Of a stretch of DNA of 64,000 nt, positions 8,274 through 16,710 are shown piece by piece. The first letter of the stretch is position 1. Every line of letters begins with the position of its first letter. The notes beneath the pieces are model-generated. The model did not search any database and was not told where the DNA came from. It worked only from the letters and a program-made list of their open reading frames with translations. The translations under genes and the position numbers were made by a program. Source of the DNA: Gordonia sp. SL306 (lineage in GTDB: Bacteria > Actinomycetota > Actinomycetes > Mycobacteriales > Mycobacteriaceae); assembly GCF_026625785.1 (NCBI RefSeq), contig NZ_CP113063.1, positions 2,232,001 to 2,296,000 on the forward strand, given 5' to 3'.

Positions 8274-9650
8274 ATGGCCGCTCTGACGTCGTCCGAGCCA
8301 CCCGCGGGGACGAGTGCGCTGCTGCATCGGCTGCAGCTGCGCGCCAAGGACATGATCAAGCAGTCCGCGCTCGACAGCTCCGACGCGCTGCGGGCGTTGC
8401 CGTCGGACATCCGGCTGACCGAATTGCCGTGGGTGACGCGCCGGACGCTGTCGACGGTGTTCCGGGCGCTCGGCGACAACGTGGCACCCAGCGAGGACGA
8501 ACTGCGCCCCGCCCGTGAGATCGCGGTGCAGCGCGCCGACGAAGGGGTGCCGCTGTCGGTGGTGATCCGCAATTGGCAAGCGGGCTTCCAGCGCTTCTGG
8601 ACCGAGGCGGCCGCACTGGCCCGCCCGGAGGAGGGCGCGGAGGTGGCCTACCTGGGTACCGCACTCATCTCGCTGTTCGGCACCTTCTCGGCGACGCTCG
8701 TCGACGCCTACGAGCAGGAACAGATGATCCTCGACAGCGAGAAGAGCAGCGCCGGGCACCTGGTGGCGCGGATGATTCTCGACGGTCAGGAAGCCCGGCC
8801 GTATGCCGATCGCTTCCGGATCGAGCTGGCCGCCGAGTACCACGTGCTCGCGCTGGCGATCGCGTCGACGACCGATGAGCTGGTCGACGACGCGACCGGC
8901 CGGCTGGTGGCCGGGCGACGCAAGATGCGCTCGATCCTGTCGTTGCCCGAGTTCCGGCGCGCCACGTCGATCCTGACCACGCTGGGACCGGCGGGCGGTC
9001 ATCTGCTCCTGCCGGCCGACACGCACGGCACCGCTTCGGCGCTGACGGCGGCCGCCGAACTGGTCGAACGCATCCGGTCATCGGTGGGTGTCGATGTGCG
9101 GGCGGGTCTGGTGGAGACGGTGGCGATCGCCGACGTGCCGTCGGCGGGGAGGTTGGCCGCCGAGGTGCTGCGCCTGTCGGCGGGGCACCGCAGCGAGCGC
9201 AGCGTGTACCGGCTGGCCGATGTGGCGCTGGAGTTTCAGCTGACGCGGCCGGGCCCGGCAGCCGACCATGTCGCCGCCGTGCTGGCGCCCATCGAGCCGT
9301 TCCCGGAGCTGATGACCTTTCTGCAGCAATACCTGCGCTGCGACATGGATCGCGGCCGAACCGCGAGAGCGCTTGGCGTACACCCGAATACGATCAACAA
9401 CCGGCTGCATAAGGTGGCCTCGCTCAGCGGAGTCGATCCCAGCGGCTTCGTGGGTGTGATGGCCTTCGGTGCGGCACTGACCGTGGCTGCGAGCACGCCG
9501 GGCGACGAGGTGTCGGGCGGGTTCATGGGCAAGTCCCGAAAATCGGCCAACCAATCCGGCAATACCGACGATGATGGAGATCGGACGCGGCCGCGTGCCG
9601 GTGGTGACGCATCACCGTCAAACGCGACCACATTCATGACCAAGGAGTGA
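8274..9650 (+). CDS. PucR/CdaR-type helix-turn-helix transcriptional regulator
   Basis: A 458-residue protein starting at ATG 8274, chosen because GGAGGTG sits five bases upstream; an in-frame GTG at 8244 lacks such a site. The N-terminal 150 residues are helical (sensor-like), the middle resembles the GGDEF-derived CdaR region, and the PucR C-terminal HTH is clear at about residues 355-392 (RTARALGVHPNTINNRLHKV). A polar tail of about 45 residues follows. Regulators of this type usually sense a catabolic substrate. It is divergent from the MFS/alkyl sulfatase operon and only 4 bp upstream of the acyl-CoA ligase gene, so it probably controls both sides of the 201-bp divergent promoter region. 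Confidence 0.88.
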   Translation: MAALTSSEPPAGTSALLHRLQLRAKDMIKQSALDSSDALRALPSDIRLTELPWVTRRTLSTVFRALGDNVAPSEDELRPAREIAVQRADEGVPLSVVIRNWQAGFQRFWTEAAALARPEEGAEVAYLGTALISLFGTFSATLVDAYEQEQMILDSEKSSAGHLVARMILDGQEARPYADRFRIELAAEYHVLALAIASTTDELVDDATGRLVAGRRKMRSILSLPEFRRATSILTTLGPAGGHLLLPADTHGTASALTAAAELVERIRSSVGVDVRAGLVETVAIADVPSAGRLAAEVLRLSAGHRSERSVYRLADVALEFQLTRPGPAADHVAAVLAPIEPFPELMTFLQQYLRCDMDRGRTARALGVHPNTINNRLHKVASLSGVDPSGFVGVMAFGAALTVAASTPGDEVSGGFMGKSRKSANQSGNTDDDGDRTRPRAGGDASPSNATTFMTKE

Positions 9651-9654
9651 ATCA

Positions 9655-11274
9655 GTGCTGAGCACCATGCAAGACGCCCCCCTGTCGATCGCACAGCTGC
9701 TGCGCCACGGCAGCACCTTCCACGGCACGGCGGAGGTGGTGACCTGGACCGACGCCGGCGCTCGACGACGCAGCTACGCCGAGGTCGGTCGCCGGTGCGC
9801 GCAACTCGCCCACGCTCTGCGCGGCCTGGGCGTCACCGGCGACGAGCGGGTGGCGACGTTCATGTGGAACAACGCCGAACACCTCGAGGCCTACCTCGCA
9901 GTGCCGTCGATGGGCGCGGTGCTGCACACCCTCAACATCCGGCTGTTCCCGGAGCAACTGGTCCACGTCGCCAACCATGCCGAAGACCACGTCGTCATCG
10001 TCGACGCCACGCTCGTCCCGTTGCTGGCGCCGCAGCTTCCGCAGCTGACGACCGTCAAGCACCTGATCGTCACCGGAGACACCGACGGCATCGACGTCCC
10101 GGACGGCATCCAGGTGCATTCGTATGACGCGCTGATCGCCGACCAGCCAGAAGAGTTCGACTGGCCCGAGGTCGACGAACTGTCGGCCGCGGCAATGTGT
10201 TACACGTCCGGCACCACCGGCGACCCGAAAGGCGTTGCCTACTCGCACCGTTCGATCTACATGCACTCCATGCAGGTGTGCATGACCGACGGGCCGGCGC
10301 TCAAGCAGGGCGACCGTGCGCTGGCGGTGGTTCCGCAGTTCCATGCGATGTCGTGGGGACTTCCCTATGCGGCGTTCATGATCGGCGCATCACTGATCAT
10401 GCCCGACCGATTCTTGCAGCCCGAACCCCTTGCCGCACTGATCGAAGCCGAACGACCCAACTTCTCAGCCGCCGTGCCGACCATCTGGCAAGGGCTGCAT
10501 CAGTACTTGGAGCAGCACCCGCAGGACATCTCGTTCATGCACGACGTCCTCATCGGTGGGTCCGCGGTGCCGCCGTCCCTGATGCACACCTTCGACAAGG
10601 ACCACGGCGTACAGGTGCTACACGCGTGGGGGATGACGGAGACGTCGCCGCTCGGCTCGGTCGCACGTCCGCCTGCCGATTCCGAGGGTGAGGAGCGGTG
10701 GCGCTACCGCTACACGCAGGGCCGGTTCCCGGCGTCGGTGCGGGCGCGGCTCGTCGACGACGACGGCCAGGTGGTGCCCAACGACGGCGAGAGCATCGGC
10801 GAGCTCGAGGTCCGCGGACCGTGGATTGCCGCCTCCTACTACGGGGTCGACGCGCCGGACAAGTTCCAGGACGGCTGGCTGCGCACCGGCGACGTCGGAT
10901 CCATCACTCCCGACGGGTATCTGACCCTCACCGACCGCACCAAGGACATCATCAAATCCGGTGGCGAATGGATCTCGTCGGTGGATCTGGAGAACGCCGT
11001 CATGGGACACCCGGACGTCATCGAGGCCGCGGTGATCGGGGTGCCGGATCAGAAGTGGGACGAGCGCCCGTTGGTCGCGGTGGTCCTGCGCGAAGGCTCC
11101 GACGCCACGGTCGACACGCTGCGAGAGTTCTTGTCCGACAAGGTCGCCAAGTGGCAACTGCCGGAGAACTGGACGGTGATCAACGAGGTGCCGAAGACCA
11201 GCGTCGGCAAGTTCGACAAGAAGCGTCTGCGATCGCAGTTTCAAGAGGGGAACCTCGACGTCACGCGGGTCTGA
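9655..11274 (+). CDS. Medium-chain fatty-acid CoA ligase, AlkK-like
   Basis: A 539-residue acyl-adenylate-forming enzyme that would activate a fatty acid with ATP and CoA. The P-loop-like motif YTSGTTGDPKG is at residues 183-193, the WGMTETSP motif near residue 322 and the GWLRTGD motif near 404. The N-terminal third (WNNAEHLEAYLAVPSMG, HTLNIRLFPEQ) is close to that of Pseudomonas AlkK. The start is GTG 9655, seven bases after an AAGGAG that overlaps the stop of the PucR-type gene, so the two genes are co-translated. With alkyl sulfatase next door the logical route is alkyl sulfate to alcohol to fatty acid to acyl-CoA; the alcohol and aldehyde dehydrogenases are not in this window. Confidence 0.9.
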   Translation: MLSTMQDAPLSIAQLLRHGSTFHGTAEVVTWTDAGARRRSYAEVGRRCAQLAHALRGLGVTGDERVATFMWNNAEHLEAYLAVPSMGAVLHTLNIRLFPEQLVHVANHAEDHVVIVDATLVPLLAPQLPQLTTVKHLIVTGDTDGIDVPDGIQVHSYDALIADQPEEFDWPEVDELSAAAMCYTSGTTGDPKGVAYSHRSIYMHSMQVCMTDGPALKQGDRALAVVPQFHAMSWGLPYAAFMIGASLIMPDRFLQPEPLAALIEAERPNFSAAVPTIWQGLHQYLEQHPQDISFMHDVLIGGSAVPPSLMHTFDKDHGVQVLHAWGMTETSPLGSVARPPADSEGEERWRYRYTQGRFPASVRARLVDDDGQVVPNDGESIGELEVRGPWIAASYYGVDAPDKFQDGWLRTGDVGSITPDGYLTLTDRTKDIIKSGGEWISSVDLENAVMGHPDVIEAAVIGVPDQKWDERPLVAVVLREGSDATVDTLREFLSDKVAKWQLPENWTVINEVPKTSVGKFDKKRLRSQFQEGNLDVTRV

Positions 11275-11303
11275 GGCCAGAGCACCGTCCGAAAGGCGCA
11301 CTG

Positions 11304-11786
11304 GTGGAGCTGTTCGTCGCATTCTGCGGCTACGTCGGGGCATGGCTGCTCGTGGCCGGGCCGATGTATCAGGGAGCGCTCGAGCTGAGTGAAGAGCAGA
11401 TCGACCGCGGAACGATCCGAGAGCAGTCGCTGGCGATTCCCCATCAGGATCGGGTGTCGCCGTGGTGGTGGCTGCTGCCGCCGGTCGCTTATGTGCTCAT
11501 TCATCGCGCGCAGGAGAGGTGGCGACAACAGGTGACGGCGGCCCTGACGCTGGAACAGCGGGAGCAGTTCGTGTCGTACGCGAACAAGGCCACGGGCTGG
11601 TTCATCGTCGGCGCCGGTGCCGCACTGATCGGCATCAAGGAGGCCTTCGAGCTCGTCGAGGCACTCGAGTGGCCGGGGTGGGTCACGATCGTGCTCTGTG
11701 CAGTTGCCGGCGCTCTGGCCATCGCATACACGACCGGACGTATGCACCGAACCGATCGTGTTCTGCACCTGGAAGACTCGGCCTGA
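11304..11786 (+). CDS. Small membrane protein of unknown function
   Basis: A 160-residue protein starting at GTG 11304 with GAAAGG about seven bases upstream, 29 bp after the acyl-CoA ligase. Hydrophobic segments lie near residues 2-22, 49-62, 93-109 and 119-137. The loop between the first two is charged (ELSEEQIDRGTIREQS) and the C-terminus is polar. No family was recognised. It is probably the last gene of the regulator / ligase transcription unit. A longer open frame extends upstream through the ligase gene but is only a shadow frame. Confidence 0.6.
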   Translation: MELFVAFCGYVGAWLLVAGPMYQGALELSEEQIDRGTIREQSLAIPHQDRVSPWWWLLPPVAYVLIHRAQERWRQQVTAALTLEQREQFVSYANKATGWFIVGAGAALIGIKEAFELVEALEWPGWVTIVLCAVAGALAIAYTTGRMHRTDRVLHLEDSA

Positions 11787-11807
11787 CGCGACGCTCTCTG
11801 CGCTCGG

Positions 11808-13106
11808 TCAGGCTGCCGGCCGCTCATCGTCGGTCACGGTGCTCTCACGATCCGGCCGTGCACGTCCCGCACCGAGGAGCTTCGCCCAGCGCGGCGGCCG
11901 TTGCCCGGCCACTGCCGTCACCGTCTTGTCCTGTGCCGGCCGCCCGTCGAGCCGATTCGCCAACCAGGACACCGCCAACGGACCCGACAGCGGTAGCAAC
12001 GAGTAGTGCTCGCTGAGCTGATCACGCACATAGGTCACCTGCACGCCCTGCTCGCGGTAGCGCTCGACCTGGCCGTCGATGTCGTCGACGCTGATCACCT
12101 CGTCGTGCACCGCCTGCACCACGAGCAGCGGGATCGTCGGGGCGTGCGTGCCGAGTTGCAGGTCGTTCATCATCTCGACGATCTCGGGGCGGGCGAGCAC
12201 GTCGGCGAGCGGGATGTCGAGGAAGCTGTCGATGTCGTGATTCTTGAAGCGTCGCAACGCTTCCACTGTGGGCATCTCGGCGATTTCCGCGAGATGCCGG
12301 CGCCCACTTTCGGTGGCGTGTTCGACGATCACGCGGTCGAGCTGCGGGTAGACGCGTCGTAGTCCCTCGATGGCCATCACCGGCAGCCCGGTGTGGAAGC
12401 CGCCGTTCAGGCGCATCAGTGCAGATGCCATGTCCCCCACCGGGGAGCCGAGAACCGCGCCGATGAGATTCAGCTCCGGTGCGTACGTCGGCGCCATCTC
12501 GGCAGCCCACGACGTCGCCATGCCACCGCCCGAATAGCCCCACAGGCCGACCGGTGTGTCGAAACGGAACTGGAAGTCGTTGAACGACAACGCCGCACGG
12601 ATGCCGTCGAGAGTACGATAGCCGGGCTCACGCGGGGCACCCCACGCGCCGAGCATGCCCTCGTGGTCAGGGATCGCCACCGCCCAGCCCTTGGCCAGCG
12701 CACGGCGGACCACCAGGAACTCGAACGGCGCAATCGCTTTGGCCGCCGACGCGCCCTTGCGCAGTGCATACGACGGAAAGCACTGCGAGGTGACCGCGTC
12801 GATCGCGCACTGAAAGGACAGAAGTTGGAATTGGCCGTCGCGCGCACGTTTGCGCGGCATGACGACCGTGGTGGCCGCGACGCCCGCAGTGCCGTTCAGG
12901 TCGGTCGACCGGTACAGCAGCTGCCACGCCCGGCTGCGGTGATGTGACGCCCAATAGTCCTTGAGCTCGACCTGCCGCGACCGGATGATCTCGCCGGGCC
13001 GCATGGCGTGAAGGCCCGCAGGCGCGTCGTAGAAGGAGTCGTGGGTGGGGAGCACCAACGGGACGGCAGCATCGCCGCTCGATATGTGGTCAACGTGTGT
13101 GGCCAT
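11808..13106 (-). CDS. Secretory-lipase-family alpha/beta hydrolase (LIP family)
   Basis: A 432-residue protein starting at ATG 13106, preceded by a G-rich AGGGGG site; an in-frame TTG at 13124 is less likely. It matches the fungal/actinobacterial LIP lipase pattern: a capping N-terminal domain, then the nucleophile elbow GYSGGG with Ser192 and downstream acid (VQAVHDEV) and base (SEHYSLLP) regions in the last 80 residues. It would hydrolyse triacylglycerols or other esters. Family members are usually exported, but no clear signal peptide is visible here, so it may be cytoplasmic or start differently. It is convergent with the small membrane protein at 11304-11786. A TetR-like inverted repeat lies about 62 bp upstream. 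Confidence 0.82.
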   Translation of the reverse strand: MATHVDHISSGDAAVPLVLPTHDSFYDAPAGLHAMRPGEIIRSRQVELKDYWASHHRSRAWQLLYRSTDLNGTAGVAATTVVMPRKRARDGQFQLLSFQCAIDAVTSQCFPSYALRKGASAAKAIAPFEFLVVRRALAKGWAVAIPDHEGMLGAWGAPREPGYRTLDGIRAALSFNDFQFRFDTPVGLWGYSGGGMATSWAAEMAPTYAPELNLIGAVLGSPVGDMASALMRLNGGFHTGLPVMAIEGLRRVYPQLDRVIVEHATESGRRHLAEIAEMPTVEALRRFKNHDIDSFLDIPLADVLARPEIVEMMNDLQLGTHAPTIPLLVVQAVHDEVISVDDIDGQVERYREQGVQVTYVRDQLSEHYSLLPLSGPLAVSWLANRLDGRPAQDKTVTAVAGQRPPRWAKLLGAGRARPDRESTVTDDERPAA

Positions 13107-13167
13107 GGCCGCCCCCTGTTCCAAGCCTGGGTGGTCGCCGTCGGACGGACTTGCCCGAGCCGATACC

Positions 13168-13181
13168 TAAGCAAACGCTTA
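13168..13181. promoter_or_regulatory. Inverted repeat upstream of the lipase gene, possible TetR-type operator
   Basis: TAAGC (13168-13172) and GCTTA (13177-13181) form perfect 5-bp arms separated by AAAC. The form TAAGCnnnnGCTTA resembles operators of TetR-family regulators in actinomycetes. It lies 62 bp upstream of the lipase start on the minus strand and 129 bp before the plus-strand gene at 13310. The cognate regulator is unknown. Confidence 0.4.
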
Positions 13182-13309
13182 CATGGCATTCCAACATTCT
13201 CGGGTTGGTGACCATTCCGTCGGGTCACCTGACAACGCTGCGACCTGCTGTAACTGTCGGTATGTCCTGCGACGATGTCCCCAACACGACGATCGCGAGG
13301 AGCGACGAG

Positions 13310-13594
13310 ATGGCCAAGTCAGATGGTGGCAACAAAGGCGCGGGCGCCCTGGTGATCGTGGTGCTCATCATCATCGCCGTGGTGGTGAAGTTCTGGTACA
13401 TCTTTGCCGCGGCCGCAGCCATCGGGCTACTGGTGTTTGCCACGTCGAAAGTGATCAAGGCCCACGACGCTCGGCGGGCTGTCGAGCGGGCGCAACGTAC
13501 CGCACTGCTCGAACGCTGCGAGCGGGAGAACACGGCCTACAACCAGGACCCGGACAGCTACCTCAGGCGGTTCGAGGGGGATCTGGGGCTCTGA
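13310..13594 (+). CDS. Small membrane protein, unknown function
   Basis: A 94-residue protein starting at ATG 13310 with GAGGAG seven bases upstream. After a polar start (MAKSDGGNKG) come two adjacent hydrophobic stretches covering about residues 12-42, then a basic/amphipathic helix (HDARRAVERAQRTALLERCE) and an acidic end. The layout suggests a membrane anchor with a cytosolic helical tail. It is followed 80 bp later by a lipoprotein gene in the same direction. No family was recognised. Confidence 0.65.
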   Translation: MAKSDGGNKGAGALVIVVLIIIAVVVKFWYIFAAAAAIGLLVFATSKVIKAHDARRAVERAQRTALLERCERENTAYNQDPDSYLRRFEGDLGL

Positions 13595-13674
13595 TCGGGC
13601 TGGAGCGTAACGCGGATCACACCCTCGGGTCGATACAGAGGCACACAGAGATGCTCGTCGACCGAGGAGAGCGC

Positions 13675-14148
13675 ATGACGCACGTCCGGAAGACCGCTGG
13701 TGCAGCGGCAGGAGCCCTGCTGATCGCTCTCGTGATCGCTGGATGCGGCGGAGGTGGAGACACTGCGTTGACCACCACCGTGACCGAGACAGCGACTGCC
13801 GCGGTATCCACTGAGACGGAGGCATCGACTGCTGCGCCCCCGACCACCGAGCCCCCGACGACCGAGGCGCCGCCACCGATGACGCAGGCGACCGCAACCA
13901 CGGCACCTCCCGAAGAACCGGCGATCATGCCAGACGTGGTGTGCATGAATCTGCAGGACGCGCAGGACGAGATCCAGGACGCCGGAGTCTTCTTCTCTCG
14001 GAGCACCGATGCAACGGGCCAAGGGCGATCCCAGATCCTGGACCGGAACTGGGTTGTGGTCGCTCAAACACCCGATCCGGGAACGGCGATCGGTGAGGGT
14101 GACGCCGTGCTGTCGGCGGTCAAGATCGGTGAGTCGGATTCCTGCTGA
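13675..14148 (+). CDS. Lipoprotein with a PASTA-like C-terminal domain
   Basis: A 157-residue protein starting at ATG 13675 with GAGGAG close upstream. A lipoprotein signal peptide ends in the lipobox VIAGC, so Cys24 would be lipidated and the protein anchored outside the membrane. Residues 28-80 are a low-complexity Thr/Pro/Ala linker (PPTTEPPTTEAPPP). The last 70 residues begin MPDVVCMNLQDAQDEI and end with VVAQTPDPGTAIGEGDAV, the pattern of a PASTA domain, which in other proteins binds peptidoglycan or beta-lactams. The domain is single and carries an unusual pair of Cys (about residue 88 and the last residue). A cell-envelope role is inferred. Confidence 0.75.
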   Translation: MTHVRKTAGAAAGALLIALVIAGCGGGGDTALTTTVTETATAAVSTETEASTAAPPTTEPPTTEAPPPMTQATATTAPPEEPAIMPDVVCMNLQDAQDEIQDAGVFFSRSTDATGQGRSQILDRNWVVVAQTPDPGTAIGEGDAVLSAVKIGESDSC

Positions 14149-14222
14149 AGGCGGGCTTTGCCCAGAGTCTCCCTGGAGGTCGACCATGCGGACCTGCCGG
14201 ATCAGCAAGTGCCCGGCCGACG

Positions 14223-15071
14223 CTATGCGCGCGTACCGAGAGCTACATGCGCGGACATCGGGAGATCTAGTGCGCCGTGGCCGTCACGGTATTGCTCGGT
14301 GAGTCCGGCGACTGTGGCGCGCAGCGCCGTCTCCTGTGCGGATGACATCGCGCGGTACGCAGCGGCCAGCGGTGGCGCCAGACTCAACGCCATCGTGATG
14401 TGTTGGTCGGTATCGCGGTAATGCCTTGTTGCGCTGAGTGTCTGGACGTCGATATCGACGAATCCCGCATCGGTGAACCGACCTCGCAGATCGTGCGGAT
14501 CAGGCAGTGAGAACGGCTCGCCCGGGTTGATCGGCGGGCCGCCGCAGACCAGGCCCAGTGACATCGCGCCCATCCCGACGGTGGTCAGCCAGGGGTTCTC
14601 GGTGAACGGACCCCAGACGGCGGTGACGAACCGGCCACCGGGTCGCAACACGCGGTGGATCTCGCGCAGGGCCCGATCGGGATCGGATGCCATCATCAAT
14701 CCCATGCGGAACACGACGGTGTCGAAACTGTGGGCGACGAACGGTAACTCGTGTACATCGACGTCGGCGGCGACTCGGGCGTTGAGTACGTCAGCGAGTC
14801 GGGCGCGTTGCACCTCGTTCATCGAAGGAGCGACGTCGGAGGCGGTGACGGTACCGTCCGGACCCACCCAGTCTGCGAACTGTGCGGCGAGTTCTCCGGT
14901 GCCAGAACCTAATTCGAGAACGGTGTGGCCATTCAAAGGTTCGGCGGCAGAGCGTATACGGGATGTCAGATCGGACTCGATGCCTTCGATCTCGGCGGCG
15001 AACCGAGACCAGCCGATGGCGACCCCGTCCCAGAGTGATGCTGTTGATTGGTGCGTTCCGGAAGTATCCAT
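14223..15071 (-). CDS. SAM-dependent methyltransferase, class I (UbiE/Methyltransf_11 type)
   Basis: A 282-residue protein starting at ATG 15071 (MDTSGTHQS), with GGAG eight bases upstream. The SAM-binding motif I is VLELGSGTGELAAQF near residue 53, an acidic motif II (VTASDVAPSM) follows, and the LREIHRVLRPGGRFV region near residue 145 is motif III. The acceptor is unknown. It is divergent from a TetR gene across only 36 bp, so it is probably that regulator's target. Open sequence continues upstream of 15071 but would run into the TetR gene. Confidence 0.85.
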   Translation of the reverse strand: MDTSGTHQSTASLWDGVAIGWSRFAAEIEGIESDLTSRIRSAAEPLNGHTVLELGSGTGELAAQFADWVGPDGTVTASDVAPSMNEVQRARLADVLNARVAADVDVHELPFVAHSFDTVVFRMGLMMASDPDRALREIHRVLRPGGRFVTAVWGPFTENPWLTTVGMGAMSLGLVCGGPPINPGEPFSLPDPHDLRGRFTDAGFVDIDVQTLSATRHYRDTDQHITMALSLAPPLAAAYRAMSSAQETALRATVAGLTEQYRDGHGALDLPMSAHVALGTRA

Positions 15072-15094
15072 GACGGAACTCCGATACATTAGAA

Positions 15095-15107
15095 GTATAT
15101 TGAATAC
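15095..15107. promoter_or_regulatory. Divergent promoter/operator region between methyltransferase and TetR genes
   Basis: The 36-bp gap is A+T-rich compared with its surroundings and holds an inverted repeat, GTAT (15095-15098) and ATAC (15104-15107), just before the TetR start codon. A near direct repeat (GAAGTATA, then GAAGTGTA about 18 bp on) extends into the TetR gene. A TetR dimer here would block both genes. This is inference from position and symmetry only. Confidence 0.35.
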
Positions 15108-15779
15108 ATGGGAAGTGTACTTAATGTGACTGGCGCAGGTCAAGAGGCTCGCAAGTACCAATCGGCGCACCGTGCCGATCAAGCGCGGGAGACGCGTCGT
15201 GGCATCCTGCATGCGGCGCGCGGCCTCTTCATCGAACAGGGCTACGCACGGACCACAATCGTGGAGATCGCCCGAGCGTCGGGAGTGTCAAAGGAGAGCG
15301 TGTACGCGATCTTCAAGAACAAACCGACCATCCTGAAATGCGTGTGGGACATCACCATCGGCGGCGACGACGAGGACGTCCTGTTTCACGAACGGCCCGC
15401 CATCGCCCAGATCCGGGCCGAACCTGATCTGGCGCGTCGACTCGAGATGCAGGCGGTTCTCAACACGGAGACATCTCGGCGCATCACGCCTTTCATGATG
15501 GCGCTGCGGGGCGCCGCCGGCGCCGACACTGCCGCGGCCGAGATGCTCGCCGAGATCGATCGGCAACGCTACGAGGGACTCGGGTTCATGGCCCGCGAAG
15601 CCGCGGCGACGGGGCAGATGGCGATCAGCGAGGACGAATGTCACGACCTGATGTGGGCAACCACCGACGGGGTGTTGTGGCACCGGCTGGTGGTGGAGAG
15701 GGGTTGGAGCGACGAACGATTCGCGACGTACATGATGACCTTGTGGAAGGCCGCGATGCTTGTCGGTCCCGACCACTGA
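15108..15779 (+). CDS. TetR-family transcriptional regulator
   Basis: A 223-residue protein starting at ATG 15108; no clear ribosome site is visible, so GTG 15126 is an alternative. The N-terminal HTH is clear at about residues 25-72 (RRGILHAARGLFIEQGYARTTIVEIARASGVSKESVYAIFKNK, split here only by position). The C-terminal ligand domain is unremarkable. It is divergent from the methyltransferase gene, which it likely represses together with itself. The inducer is unknown. Confidence 0.87.
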   Translation: MGSVLNVTGAGQEARKYQSAHRADQARETRRGILHAARGLFIEQGYARTTIVEIARASGVSKESVYAIFKNKPTILKCVWDITIGGDDEDVLFHERPAIAQIRAEPDLARRLEMQAVLNTETSRRITPFMMALRGAAGADTAAAEMLAEIDRQRYEGLGFMAREAAATGQMAISEDECHDLMWATTDGVLWHRLVVERGWSDERFATYMMTLWKAAMLVGPDH

Positions 15780-15788
15780 TCTCAGTGA

Positions 15789-16028
15789 CATGGCCTTTGT
15801 GACCAACGACCTCGCTGCCTTGTTCAACGTAGCCGGCGACCCACAGCCACCGCGCATCGCCAGGGCGCATGTTCGAGGCACGGCGGCATCGCCGACAACT
15901 CGGGCGACGGCGAAGATGGCAGGGGCAGTGCGAAATTCGGTAGCGCAGCACTCGGCGACGACGCCGGCGCCGTCGGTATCGCGACGATCGGCAGCTCAAT
16001 ACTTCCGGCACTCCTGTTCGCCAGCTGA
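15789..16028 (+). pseudogene. Gene remnant with a CSRHGG motif, no start codon
   Basis: Between the TetR gene and the XRE-cupin gene, one plus-strand frame is open for 79 codons but contains no ATG, GTG or TTG. It encodes HRQGACSRHGGIAD around codons 23-36, which resembles the C-terminal core of small DUF3761-type secreted proteins (pattern HR-x-G-x-C-S-x-HGG). The part after that is Gly/Ala-rich and ends with a hydrophobic IATIGSSILPALLFAS. The simplest reading is a decayed 3' fragment of a small exported protein. The similarity is from memory of the family pattern and is weak. Nothing else was seen in 15780-16079. Confidence 0.3.
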
Positions 16029-16079
16029 CTGCGTCTCACCGCCGTACGCGAACTTCTGAGACCTCGATCTCTCGCGCCG

Positions 16080-16616
16080 TCAGAAGCTCGGCGGCGACGC
16101 CAACACGAGAAACACTGTGCGATCACCGGATTCATTCAGATACCGATGCGGCAGCCGCGAATCGTAGGTAGCGCTGTCGCCTGTCTCGAGCTCGATCCGC
16201 TCCCCAGCGACCTCGACCACCATCGAACCGCTCTCGACGACCACACACTCACTTGCCGGGTGTGCGTGCGGTTCTCGACTGGACACGTCGTTGGGCTCCA
16301 GCCGACCACGCAGAACCTCGAGCGTCGCGCTCGGCGGCGAGAGCTTCTCGTAGGTCAGGGAACCCGTCGGTGTGGTGACCGAGGCACGGTTGCCGGCACG
16401 CAGCACGTTCACCGGACTCGGCGCACCATCCTGGAACAGGTCGAACAGGGGCACCCCGAGCGCCTCGGCGATCCGACGCAACGTCTCCAGGCTGGGATCG
16501 GCCCGACCGTTCTCCACCTGGCTGATCAGGCCCTGCGAGACACCGGCCAGCTCGGCGAGCTGCACCATCGTCAGCCCACGCGTCTTGCGCACCTCGCGAA
16601 TCGTCGTACCAAGCAC
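16080..16616 (-). CDS. XRE-family regulator with C-terminal cupin domain
   Basis: A 178-residue protein starting at GTG 16616 (VLGTTIREV); no other in-frame start is close and the ribosome site is weak. Residues 3-60 form a Cro/C1-type HTH (LAELAGVSQGLISQVENGRADPSLETL). Residues 105-172 form a small-barrel cupin with the HAHPASE metal-type motif near residue 116 and the second motif (DSRLPHRYLN) near 157. Such regulators usually control amino acid, polyamine or organic acid catabolism. It is divergent from a class V aminotransferase-fold gene and an NhaC-type transporter, which are its likely targets. Confidence 0.88.
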   Translation of the reverse strand: MLGTTIREVRKTRGLTMVQLAELAGVSQGLISQVENGRADPSLETLRRIAEALGVPLFDLFQDGAPSPVNVLRAGNRASVTTPTGSLTYEKLSPPSATLEVLRGRLEPNDVSSREPHAHPASECVVVESGSMVVEVAGERIELETGDSATYDSRLPHRYLNESGDRTVFLVLASPPSF

Positions 16617-16663
16617 ATGTGCATCATGGCAGGTGACAGGGCCGCTCAACTCACCGACTCTGA

Positions 16664-16691
16664 TTAATACTCCTATTGACAGGGTTAATAC
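16664..16691. promoter_or_regulatory. Paired TTAATAC sites with a TTGACA box in the divergent promoter
   Basis: TTAATAC occurs at 16664-16670 and again at 16685-16691, a 21-bp spacing that places both on the same face of the helix. A consensus -35 hexamer TTGACA (16676-16681) lies between them, so a protein bound at both copies would cover the promoter. The sites sit between the XRE-cupin gene start (16616) and the PLP-enzyme start (16711). A role as XRE-cupin operator is inferred from spacing and position. Confidence 0.4.
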
Positions 16692-16710
16692 CGTGCCGCA
16701 CCATTGGCCA

